DNA from: Cylindrodendrum hubeiense
Taxonomy: Eukaryota > Ascomycota > Sordariomycetes > Hypocreales > Nectriaceae
Direction: 5' to 3'
Assembly: GCA_014621425.1 (NCBI GenBank)
Contig: JAANBB010000698.1
Span: forward strand, 1 to 14,410
DNA length: 14,410 bases
Program-made: the position numbers and the translations under genes
Notes under the pieces: model-generated
What the model was told of the DNA's origin: nothing
Seen by the model: the letters and a program-made list of their open reading frames with translations, nothing else
Databases searched by the model: none
Part shown: positions 1-8,547 of the stretch, piece after piece
How positions within the stretch are numbered: the first letter of the stretch is position 1
How the letters are laid out: each line of letters starts with the position of its first letter

Positions 1-98
1 GACTCGACGGGCAGCTTGACAGGCAGCTCGACGGGCAGCTCGACGCCGGACTCGACGCCGGACTCGGCGTCTCCGGTAATGAGGGCGCCGGGAGTCAT
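1..98 (-). CDS. Possible 5' end of an unidentified gene, truncated by the window edge
   Basis: Read on the minus strand, an ATG at 98-96 in a plausible fungal context (ATCATCATGACT) opens a frame that stays open to the window edge, about 32 codons. After a short lead (MTPGALITGDAE) it becomes a tetrapeptide repeat, ESGV-ESGV-ELPV-ELPV-KLPV, encoded by an exact 12-bp periodicity, with mostly G/C-ending codons like the two siderophore-type genes here. Upstream there is a T/A-rich TGTATTTATC stretch and a GATA-type hexamer about 70 bp from the ATG. No family can be named from so little. The plus strand is also open over 3-293 (ending TAA at 291) but its translation (LDGQLDRQ repeats, then unstructured residues) looks less protein-like. 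This start is an inference from frame, context and composition. Confidence 0.3.
   Translation of the reverse strand, partial: MTPGALITGDAESGVESGVELPVELPVKLPVE
3..74. repeat. 12-bp minisatellite, six units
   Basis: Six consecutive 12-bp units start at 3, 15, 27, 39, 51 and 63. They form two variants, CTCGACGGGCAG (first three, one with C/T and G/A changes) and CTCGACGCCGGA (next two), with a decayed sixth unit. The period is a multiple of three, so copy-number change would keep the frame of the putative minus-strand gene and only add or remove an (E/K)-(L/S)-(P/G)-V unit. Confidence 0.85.
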
Positions 99-169
99 GA
101 TGATGGCAATGTCTGGTGGTTTACAGCACTGAACATGAGCATGAGGGACACACAATCCGGGCGAGGCCT

Positions 170-178
170 AGCAGATAA
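170..178 (+). promoter_or_regulatory. GATA-factor-like site AGCAGATAA
   Basis: AGCAGATAA matches 8 of 9 positions of the ATCWGATAA sequence described for SreA-type iron repressors of fungi. It lies about 70 bp upstream of the putative minus-strand start at 98. The same 9-mer occurs once more at 5163-5171. Whether it is bound is not shown by sequence alone. Confidence 0.2.
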
Positions 179-504
179 ATACAAGGCCTCCGGGCTACTA
201 CGACGGCGCACTACGGCATACTACGAGGGTCCCGCGAGCGAGTACCACATTCCGCTATCGGCCAACAATGACTTCATAGCAGCGTCCAGCTAAGGGTGCC
301 CGGCCTTCACGAATCGGATTACGTATAAAACAGTGGACGGCGTCTCGCGGCGTGCCAATAAGAAATTTGATGTACCGGGTCGGTGGTTTGGCGGGGTGGG
401 GGTTTGTGGCGTGCTCTGAGAATGTCGGCACATGGGACGCTGCGCGGGCTGTGGAAATATGTCTCACGCCCTGTGAGGGGAGCTAGGCGTGCGAACCGGG
501 CGCG

Positions 505-623
505 AACCCACTGTAGCTGGGGGGGTTGAGCCCACTGGAGCAGAGGAGGGAAGATGGTGAACCCACTGGGGGAGAGCGTGAACCCACTGCAGCACAAGGG
601 GAGCCCGCTGGAGCCCACTGCCG
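505..623. repeat. Degenerate GAACCCACTG / GAGCCCACTG repeat
   Basis: Six occurrences of the core (G/T)GARCCCRCTG lie between 505 and 620, at irregular spacings of roughly 24, 31, 21, 21 and 10 bp. The intervening DNA is purine-rich. A further GTGAACCCACT occurs at about 10758, so the core is dispersed as well as clustered. Confidence 0.6.
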
Positions 624-753
624 CTCCAGGCCTCTCAAGCAGTGTCTCACACCCCCCAAAAGGGCTTCCAGCGTCGTTCCAGCGGGCTCCAGCGGACCGA
701 AGGGGAAGGCGTTCATGCACTAGTTGCAGGGGGGTTCAGCTGTGAGGACCACT

Positions 754-796
754 ATGCGCCCAGCATGCGCCCAGTATGCGCCCAACATGCGCCAGC
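754..796. repeat. 11-bp tandem repeat ATGCGCCCAGC
   Basis: Units at 754-764, 765-775 and 776-786 (ATGCGCCCAGC, ATGCGCCCAGT, ATGCGCCCAAC) are followed by a 10-bp variant at 787-796. The period is not a multiple of three, which argues against a coding role. Confidence 0.85.
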
Positions 797-859
797 ATGT
801 AGTATGCAGCCGCGGGATGGGACAGGGACGGATTGGAGGGGGGTCGCAATGGGTTGACA

Positions 860-1000
860 AGGGCCGGCCGGGGTTGACAAGTGTCGACATGGATGGACAC
901 GGATTGACACGGACGCAGTGGACGGGACAGCAGACGGACATGGACAGACTGGGACAGCCTGGGACAGCCTGGGACAGACTCGAACCGACATGGGACGCAC
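860..1000. repeat. GGACA-rich minisatellite
   Basis: The segment is built from variants of (T)GGACA/GGGACAG and TTGACA. The clearest part is three 10-bp units at 948-957, 958-967 and 968-977 (ACTGGGACAG, then CCTGGGACAG twice). The plus strand is strongly G/A-biased here. Apparent open frames across this stretch are explained by the repeat. Confidence 0.7.
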
Positions 1001-3059
1001 TGCACTGACGCTCCAACTCAACGACAGCACACGCTTCGACGCCGATGGCAACACCCTCGGCCGTCTCCCGGTTCCAGTTCCTCGTGCATACACGCTGCGC
1101 ACTGATAGATTCACTGCCATGTGCCATCGTCTCAGCCATGTAACCACTGGTGGGCGCTCCGTCTCGGCCCCGCTCCCTGATGCCGCCATGCCGGGAACCG
1201 AGCATCTACACGGCCCAGCACAGTGGCCCCATGGCGTCCGTGAGTTTCTCCCAGGTAGTTTCTGCCAGGTAATTTCTCACAGGCAGTTCCTACACAGCAT
1301 AGACGTCTCTGCTGAACCCAACCAGAGCAGGGCTGACCAGACCCTCTCCAGCCCCTCGTCAGACCCTCTCCAGACCCTCAGACCCTCCCTCACCACAACC
1401 CCCACCACTTCTTCGCATGACGTTTCTTATTTTGGTTTCCCTATTTTGGCTTCCTACGCGTCTGCTCCGCAATAGTGGTCACGGCCAAGTTCTCTCCTCC
1501 CCCACGCCTCCAGAGGCCGAGGTTGCGGGCGCACGCTGTTAGCTTGGACAAGGAAGTCAAGGGCGGCAAAAACGCAGCATCGGAATCGCCTCAACTTGCT
1601 TTTTGCATCGAGCTACCCTAGACCAGGAATCCAGGGTTCACGACCAAGCAAAAACAATAGTAGTCGTCATGACCACTCCAGGCATATCCGCGTATACAGT
1701 ACATACATCGACCTCATCAAAATATCAGTGCAGCACAACCTTTTCCATGCACTCGGCTACAATTTTAACTATCCATTTGAGTATCCTCTACCTCTCTGTC
1801 TGCAGCAGTAGCTGCATCCTCGCGGCCGAGAATGCAACCCAACCAACCCTGGCCCTGTGGTTTGAGCTAACATTAGTTCCTGATCATCCTGGCAACTATG
1901 GGCCTTTCGCTCGTCCAGTCGCAACATCGGATGGCTGTTTCCTAGTGAGGCAGTCATGCCATGTTCCCTCCTCTGCAAAGGTGCGTTTCGTCTACGTGCA
2001 AATTATTGGACAGTCCGTGCCAAATTGGATCCGGCAACATATTCCCGTCGCCATATCCATCCGGTCCAAGTCCCCAACGTCGAGGTCACATCCATCGTAT
2101 TCGCCACGTTTATGCAGTCCTTCGGACGACCGAGTATGAGGCACGGCCTCGGCAACCGAGACGTCATTGAGTCCAGGCTTGTTCAGTCCAGGTCTTCAGC
2201 CCAGGTCTCATGTTTCGTCTTCCCCCACTATCCCGCCTAGCAGCTCAGAATGCAGAGCTTTCCCCCTCTAGCCCGATGATCGCCCGCCATTGATTGGGGT
2301 TCAGCGACCGAGGCTTCAAACGGACATGTCTAGCGTATACCCTACGACGGCCTTTCGATATTCTAGACGAGACGGATTGTCTGACGGACCAAGGCAAAAG
2401 GCCCATCGCGTGGTGGCGTCGCACAGATCTGATTGATTTGATTGATAAGATGACTCCACATGAGCGAATTTCGCCACCAAGCGGACACGCACGAAGACGG
2501 TCGACGCACGTCGTGAAGCCTCTAGAGCTCGAGGCTCAATGGCCCAAGCCACAATTAGCACGAGATGTCCAAATCCGTCTTCTTACACTTTGAGGCTGGT
2601 CCAGCTGGCAGGAAAAAGCACCTGTTGCTGAGTGCCGGGGCGTGTATCCCACGCCGTCCCATGCCTCGACCACGGCAGAGCCGATCTCAGCCCGAACTGT
2701 AGGGATAGCCCGTGCAAAAATTCAGTCACGGAGATTCGAGACCACTTTGATCATCAGATTACGGGCCACGTCGGCTGGGGGTCTGGAGTTGCGGCTGATG
2801 GCCCGCGATTTGGCACCGTGTTCCGACAGCACGGACGGCGGCGTCGGGAGGGGATCTGGTGGTCTAAGCGGATGAGAATGGGGCACCCGCGCAAGTGTGT
2901 TACGGACAGAGCGAGGGTGCCATTTCTGCGACCTTGATGCCTGCCTGTGGTAAAAAGTCCCCTTCCGGATCATCGTAGGGATGTGTGTTTACGAATTGCC
3001 ATGTACAGCACGAGAGGCGGGCTAGTGTGGGTTGGGTAAGGAAACGCTGACCAGATGTA

Positions 3060-3071
3060 TACTACGTAGTA
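3060..3071. repeat. Perfect 12-bp palindrome TACTACGTAGTA
   Basis: The twelve bases are self-complementary with no spacer and flanking bases do not extend the symmetry. It sits 115 bp past the stop codon of the minus-strand hydratase gene. Its role is unknown and chance is a fair explanation. Confidence 0.6.
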
Positions 3072-3185
3072 CGAGCGTCTCGTCGAGGACCGTGGACGAG
3101 TCGATGACTGGCTCCGAATGGGCAGAGTAATACAAAACTTCTATATTCTGACAGGGGCAGTTGTGTATGTGATACACTCTAATCT

Positions 3186-4055
3186 TTACAGCTTACTGTC
3201 CACCCACTTTGGCGCCCTCTTCTCGACAAACGCCAAGAGGCCCTCGCTCATGTTCTCGCTGTCGTCCAGATGCTCATCCCACTTCTCGCAGTTGAGGCGG
3301 CTCGCGTTCTCGGCGCTGCCGTCCTCCCACCCGGCAATGATGCTCGCCCGCGCGATGATGACGCTGTCCGGGCTGTTGCCGGCAATGGCCACGGCATAGT
3401 CCAGCGCCGCCTTGACAACCGGGCGCTCCAATACCGGGCAGTCGTCTGCATTGTCGTCGGTGATGGCGTTGAGCAACCCCCACTCCTTGGCCTCTGCGGC
3501 CGTGATGCTTCGGCCCGTCAGAGCTAGCTGCATCGTCCTAGGCCGCCCAAACGTCCTGACCAGGCGTGGGAGGGAACCCGCATTGGGGACGACTCCCCTC
3601 TTGGCCTCGGAGAGGGCAAAGACGGCGCTCTTGGCCGCCACGACGAGGTCCAGGTTGGCGAGGATCTCCATGCCCCCGCCAAAGGCGAGCCCGTTGACGG
3701 CGGCAATGACAGGCTTCTTGCCATGGCGACGCGACAGGGCGCCGAAGCCCGAGGGCGGGTTCATCGGGCGGTCCTCGCTCTCGCCTGCGGCGCGGCGGAG
3801 GCTGCGCTGGTTCCATTCCTTGAGGTCCATGCCGGCGCAGAACGCGCGCCCGGCGCCCGTGACGATGGCGCAGCGCAGCGAGGGCTCCTTGTCGTACCAC
3901 GCAAACAGCGCCTCCAGCTCGTACTCTCCGGCGCTGGTCATGGCGTTCAGGGCCCGGGGCCGGGTGAAGACGACCAGCATGACATGGCGGGCGGGGAAAG
4001 AGACGACTCCATAGGTTTGCGCCGGGGGCTGGCTCTTGAACGCGGGATGCGCCAT
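3186..4055 (-). CDS. Peroxisomal enoyl-CoA hydratase/isomerase (crotonase fold), SidH-like candidate
   Basis: Single exon, 289 residues. The oxyanion-hole block GRAFCAGMDLKEW lies at residues 69-81 and the second block NGLAFGGGMEILANLDLVVA at 121-140. By alignment by eye with rat crotonase, the two catalytic glutamates (E144, E164) correspond to E130 (GGGMEI) and E150 (ALSEAKRG), so hydratase chemistry on an acyl-CoA is possible. The C-terminus is ...VDSKL, a canonical PTS1, which places it in peroxisomes. The start at 4055 is chosen because its context is CACCATGGC. An in-frame ATG at 4190 would add 45 low-complexity residues before the conserved region. Stop TAA is at 3188-3186. Codons favour G/C in third position, as in the SidF-like gene. 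With that neighbour, a SidH (mevalonyl-CoA hydratase) role is the leading inference. A beta-oxidation hydratase/isomerase or another secondary-metabolism crotonase is possible. The family call is firm and the substrate is not. Confidence 0.9.
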   Translation of the reverse strand: MAHPAFKSQPPAQTYGVVSFPARHVMLVVFTRPRALNAMTSAGEYELEALFAWYDKEPSLRCAIVTGAGRAFCAGMDLKEWNQRSLRRAAGESEDRPMNPPSGFGALSRRHGKKPVIAAVNGLAFGGGMEILANLDLVVAAKSAVFALSEAKRGVVPNAGSLPRLVRTFGRPRTMQLALTGRSITAAEAKEWGLLNAITDDNADDCPVLERPVVKAALDYAVAIAGNSPDSVIIARASIIAGWEDGSAENASRLNCEKWDEHLDDSENMSEGLLAFVEKRAPKWVDSKL

Positions 4056-4444
4056 GGTGAAGCGGCCTTTAGTGTGAAACAAAGATGTACAGGCGGCTAC
4101 AGGTGCTTGGGACGGGGACGGGGCCTTATTAGAGGCGGTGTTGGTCGGTACCTGGCTGCTGCATACCGCACCCTGTTGCGAGTGAGGCACTTGAGGCCGG
4201 CCTTCACGACGGTGCGGCGACGCTGCAGCGGCGGGTTGCAGCGTCTAGCAGCTTGGCAGGACGGGCCTGGGAAACGGCCCTGAGCAGCGGAGACCCACCG
4301 CACCGCGTCACATGCATGCAGGATATCTTCGGTAATTCACGACGGAGCGGTGGTGGCAGAGCCTGACGGAGCCTGCGCCTGGGGCGGGAGGAATGCGACT
4401 CTGGCTGATTGGGTACCCACAACACCGGCTGCGAGAGACATCTG

Positions 4445-4471
4445 AGGCGTAAGAGGCGTAAGAGGCGTGCC
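4445..4471. repeat. 9-bp tandem repeat AGGCGTAAG
   Basis: Two exact units at 4445-4453 and 4454-4462 are followed by a partial third (AGGCGTGCC) at 4463-4471. A preceding GAGGCGT marks slippage in this stretch. Confidence 0.8.
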
Positions 4472-5162
4472 GTGTAATTGCGGTGCTGTAGATGGGCGGG
4501 GGAGAGGGCGGGAGCCAGATGGACGTGTGCCAGATTCGCAGCTACATGGTGCTGCGTGGTAGATCCGCAGCACCGTGGACGCGGCATCAGGGCCACGACG
4601 AGCATGTCCCGAGTAATCAGATCGACATCGACATTGACTAAAGAAAACCTCTCGACTCCGCTAATGTCACCCCACGCCGCCTACGCCACTCGCCCATCCC
4701 GTCCCTGGTGCCTCCCCCGTCCCCTTGGTTGCTGGGACTCTCTGAGCAGTCAGTCGTCAGTTAGTCGCCAGTAGTCCATGCCGGCAGTACATACAACGGG
4801 TCCACCAGGTACAGTAATAAGCCCGCATCCAGAGGGCCGAGAATCACATGCGAGCAGCCCATTGGAGCCCTGCTCACACCATCTCCGGCCTCTCCTGGTC
4901 AGCAGGTTCTGCTCATTCACTCGCGGCCCTGGACGACGCGCTAATGCAGTTGCGAGCAGCCCGGCGAATTCTAACCGAAGCCCGATTCATCTACATCGAC
5001 ACCAGAAAAAGCAAAGACACCCCGTACCGGCACTGCATGACACACTCGGCGCGGAGGGCCAGCGAGTACTTCGTCCCCTAACCCACCGCCCGTTGCGCAC
5101 CCCCCCTCCCGTCTGACGACTAGGGCCGCGCCATCCGGCTTAGCAATCTAATCAATCACATC

Positions 5163-5171
5163 TTATCTGCT
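5163..5171 (-). promoter_or_regulatory. GATA-factor-like site AGCAGATAA
   Basis: On the minus strand this reads AGCAGATAA, 8 of 9 matches to the SreA-type ATCWGATAA sequence. It is about 1.1 kb upstream of the hydratase start at 4055 and in the same orientation as the site at 170-178 relative to its putative gene. Functional assignment is speculative. Confidence 0.2.
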
Positions 5172-5266
5172 TTTGGAAATCCCTACAGCGCCGCCTCGCG
5201 GTTCCACTTGGGCGTTTTGTTTTTTTGTGCGCGACTCGGCCCTCGAGGCCGTGGGTGTAGCAGATG

Positions 5267-5296
5267 GCAGGGAGAAGCAGGGAGAAGCAGGGAGGA
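5267..5296. repeat. 10-bp tandem repeat GCAGGGAGAA, three units
   Basis: Two exact units (5267-5276, 5277-5286) and one with a single change (GCAGGGAGGA, 5287-5296). It lies in non-coding DNA. Confidence 0.85.
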
Positions 5297-6206
5297 CCCG
5301 ATATCGGCTACGCCTCGCTGCACATTGTCAGAGTCGTATGGCCCAGGCACGGCGCGTGCTGGCTGTTCGTCCCGTCTCTCGACATGAGCCCTGGACCTGG
5401 GACGAAACGTGGCGGAACTAGGCGAGGCCGATGTGTGCCTCTGGGCTGCTTGAATCCCCTCAGTCCCCCACACAGCTCCACCAGTGCCGGAGACTCAACA
5501 CCACCGGTGCCACGGCCTGGGAGCGCTGGATCTTGATGAGTCTGAGTTAATCTGCCCAGGTGTTGGCTGGTTTCGTTCATAGCTCGTGGATACCCGGTGT
5601 TTCTTTTCCCTTGCTGCTCCACGAGTCCTTCGGCTGCCTCCCGATCCGTCTTCATGCGAATCCGACCACATTCGACATCATACGATGAGGACCAGCATTG
5701 TTAGCGCCACCTCCTCGGAGTCTCGCCTCGCCTCGCCCCTCGGAATTATACTCGGCTGGCCCCCTCGACGACTTCAACCGGAGCCCTGCCAAGATGAGGT
5801 GTCTCAAGCCACCGTGGTCAGCGTCTTTGGAAGCCTCCTGGTTGGAGGACCGTGGTTCGACTGATGGCCGCATCAAGGTGATCAGAGCAACACCCTGGCA
5901 AGGTCGGCATGCGTGTGTCCCGCCCATCACATTCTCATCACATCGCATATGATCGACTTACTGGGCACGAACCTCGTTGGGACATGTTCACGCTGGTACC
6001 GACATAGTCTATGCATGTACCGGACCGAGGCCTCAAGAACGCCTCGGCCAGGGTATCCAGCTCGGCTTGGTGACTTCGCTACACTCGATCACGGCATGAT
6101 GAAGAGGCAGTGGTATGATTGTCAACACAGCGGTAGTCGACAGTGAAACGAAGATGGTGGAATAAGTCTTGATTGCTACTTGTATACTGGCTGATGGTGA
6201 GTGAAC

Positions 6207-6224
6207 TGGGCGCGAACCCGATTC
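6207..6224 (+). repeat. Left copy of an inverted 18-bp repeat
   Basis: TGGGCGCGAACCCGATTC matches the reverse complement of 10713-10730 at 17 of 18 positions; the one difference is C versus T. A related sequence at 491-509 shares 17 of 19 bases with 6201-6219, again differing only by C/T changes. Inside the element weaker similarity may continue (GATTC-AG-CAT-CAG-AGC order on both sides). No target-site duplication was found next to either copy. Confidence 0.5.
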
Positions 6225-7076
6225 CAGCATATCAGGAGCTAATACTCATCGCCAGCAGCACTTTCCTTATCCAGCTTACACAGTTCATGCACATTTCGCG
6301 CACCATCCATCTGCATCCCACACGAATCGAACCAATACATGGGTTAGGAGTCTGCATGACGGGGCTGCTGATACGGGTCATCGACGCCCCCACGATATCA
6401 TGAGCGACCGAGCTGAGAAATGCCTGCTTCTCCATTCGTCCAAATCCCAATAAACTGTCCTCCACTGTCCTCCGGAACGTGAGATCGAATGTGCGACCAG
6501 GAAGAAGAGCGCCCTCGCTTTTCGGGGTAGGGACAGCCCCCCTTCCCTGACCAGTTTTGTGTCGACTCTATGGTCCCACCGAGGCTCGGCCACGCTGGAC
6601 CGCAACTCTCCGTCACGGCGCCTGTGGTTGGAGAGGATCAAGAGGTCGCACGGGCTCTCCAGAAACACGGATCTTCGGATATTCGGTGGTAGAGATTGTG
6701 GATCTTGTCCTGAATGCTGCATCTCTCGCAGGTGCGGCGCAGTTCGTCGACAATCCTCCCGAGGCCTTGGCATATCGTCGGTATTTTCCCATCAGGCGAT
6801 ACCTTGCTGAGCGGTGACAAAAAGTAGCGCATTGCAATTATATGGTCTTGGCGAGGAGCCCTCAAGGTTACCCCTGGCAAACCCAAGACATCTCTTGACT
6901 CGCGGAGCGGGCGAGATATCGTCGAGGCCGTTGGACGCCGTTCACGAGGGACAACAACGAAGGAGAGGTATCCTTTGGCACAGCCAAGAACCACCAGAAA
7001 AGTTTCCCATGCCCCATTCCTTACAAGTCACGGTCGCGAAGCCCAAGAAAGATCTAATAGGCCCTAGTTCGAAGCT

Positions 7077-8108
7077 ATGTCTCTCTTCATACGTCCGGAT
7101 TCCTTGGTGCCGTCGGCTCTGCTGGGCGCAGGTATCGCCGCGGAGCATTCGACTGAGGCCTTATCGTTCGGAATACTGTCGACAGTCGAGACGTATGTGG
7201 TACCCCTCGCTTTACTCGATCTGGCGGTGGCTTGTTCGAATTGAGATCCTTCATCTTGGTTGTCATCGCATTCCTGGGGGAGGTCGCCCGCTGGGTGGGC
7301 TTTTGGTGGGCTTCCGAAATGGCCTTCAACACCATTCGCGTGCTCACATTCCGCCTCCCTCGTATGTTCAATGGCACGATTTTGAGCTGCACCGTGTTGA
7401 GCTTATTCGGATCTGGTCGCTGACCTGAGTGGGTCGATCATCCGTCCCGTCCCGTCTCACTGCGTCAGCCTTGTTCCAGCTTCCATCCTGAGATCATCGT
7501 CGACTGGAACATGGCGATTTTCTTCTGGTCGTTGTCGTTGCTTCTCGGAGTCAGTGTCACAGCTGCGCGCATTCGTCGAGTTTGAAGAGAGACGAGCATC
7601 CCTTCAAGTATGTCGGTGTCAATATCGTCTACTCCATTGGCTCTCTACTCCACCAAGACTGTGGCTACAGTGTCGCTGAGGGCGTGCTGAGGGGCGTATA
7701 TCGCGCATGCTCTCCGACACGTCCCGAGAATTCATGCAATCCAGTATTACGCATCTGTGGCTGGGTTGTTGTCCTTCTTTAGCTGGCGTTGTGGCGGGTC
7801 CGATGCAGATCATTCATCGATGACCTCTATCCCCAGATACAGTCATCATCATCGTGTTTTCGCTGCCCTTCAGTTCGCTGCTGGAAGCCCGATGGTTGCT
7901 CTTGTTCCCGAGGTCGCTATGCTCGCGTCGGCGTTGCGAGAGTCATCACTGTCGAACTGCTTCAGCGGGCTTGGGCCAACCCCCGCTCAGAGGAAGCGAA
8001 CACCGAAGCCATCGCAGAGGCCAAGAAGGGATCAGCACATGCGCAAGGGCGCGATGAAGGTCCGTGGTGTTGCACGCGCTACTCAACTGCGCTTCTGTGC
8101 GTTTTGAT
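7077..8108 (+). pseudogene. Possible decayed membrane-protein gene, family unknown
   Basis: Hydrophobic peptides appear successively in different plus-strand frames. From ATG 7077 to TGA 7245-7247 a frame includes LVPSALLGAGIAAEH and GILSTVETYVVPLALLDLAV. A second frame at 7232-7423 includes FILVVIAFLGEVARWVGFWW. A third, 7511-7585, is MAIFFWSLSLLLGVSV followed by an arginine-rich end. Later frames include LLEARWLLLFP near 7880 and a hydrophilic stretch (RAWANPRSEEANTEAIAEAK) near 7968-8027. Each frame ends at a stop or loses its character, which suggests indels or several short introns. GTATGT donor-like sites occur at 7362 and 7608, and the first could pair with GCTGACCTGAG ending at 7429, but no model joining all parts was found. 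I do not recognise a family. It could be a pseudogene, an intron-rich gene, or chance. Confidence 0.25.
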
Positions 8109-8547
8109 CCCAAGTCGGTGGGCAGATGCGTGACAGCGTGGGCTCATCAGACGTTCTGGAGCAGGCAGATGCACTGTTATATCCCTCATGGATTACGCGG
8201 ACGTGCCAAGAGCTGAAAGATTCTTATCAGTGCAATAGCTGTCGCCAAGATAAGTGGCGCTTCTTTCAGCGACAACTTTACTTTTCTGTCGCGTGATGGA
8301 GGCCCTTATTGGGCAGTGTGCGACTCGCGAAGCATGCCAAGGAACCGAGTTTTCGACGCGGAGATGATGGCGGAATGCAACCGCCTGATAACATCGACGG
8401 GCGGCACCAATGTCCTCATTCAAATGATTGGAGGGATGACAAGAAGATTGATAATCACGCCGTTGGTTGAAGACGGTGTGCTAACCTCACGTAGACGCTA
8501 CAAGCGGCACAGTTGCATGTTGGTGAGACAATGCATTATATTCTATC

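Larger units (their letters stand above)
99..3185. other. Intergenic region without a supportable gene
   Basis: About 3.1 kb in which no reading frame on either strand shows a recognisable domain. The longest frames (for example plus 918-1475 and 1603-2139, minus 720-1205) lie across minisatellites or give proline, serine and arginine-rich strings without conserved blocks. The stretch holds the short repeats listed separately, a CT-rich segment near 1320-1400 (repeated CAGACCCTC), and a run of TGATT/TTGAT around 2429-2450. A small lineage-specific or non-coding RNA gene cannot be excluded without transcript data. Confidence 0.6.
4056..8547. other. Long region without an intact gene
   Basis: From 4056 to about 6200 nothing coding was recognised. 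It holds the hydratase leader (with CTAATAAGG at about 4125-4133 on the minus strand as the only weak TATA-like stretch), two small tandem repeats and one GATA-type site. From about 6200 to 8500 the sequence is less GC-biased and carries broken hydrophobic frames described as a possible pseudogene. Open frames such as plus 6814-7428 (204 residues) and minus 6638-6994 (118 residues) show no conserved motif and are rich in arginine and serine, as off-frame translations usually are. Confidence 0.5.

Noticed and set aside
918..1475. 185-residue plus-strand open frame
   Set aside because: It begins in a minisatellite and continues as a proline, serine and threonine-rich string with no conserved block.
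1603..2139. 178-residue plus-strand open frame with a hydrophobic centre
   Set aside because: No recognisable domain or clear start context; the hydrophobic part (near residue 60-80) is short. Kept out for lack of support.
4056..4190. In-frame upstream ATG at 4190 adding 45 residues to the hydratase
   Set aside because: The added residues are low-complexity and precede any family similarity, and the ATG at 4055 has a much better start context (CACCATGG).
4848..5081. 77-residue plus-strand frame with an alanine, arginine and leucine-rich helical middle
   Set aside because: No family similarity recognised and no supporting promoter or start context; not enough to call a gene.
6316..6336. GGTTCGATTC on the minus strand, resembling a tRNA B box
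   Set aside because: The flanking bases do not form a T stem and no matching D arm, anticodon arm or acceptor stem was found.
6814..7428. 204-residue plus-strand open frame
   Set aside because: Its composition (arginine, proline and serine-rich) and overlap with the hydrophobic frames from 7077 suggest an off-frame reading.
7511..7782. Resemblance of YSIGSLLHQDCG plus flanking hydrophobic runs to an ionotropic-receptor pore region
   Set aside because: The match is by eye, spans two frames with a stop between them, and such receptors are not expected in this kind of fungus; chance is more likely.
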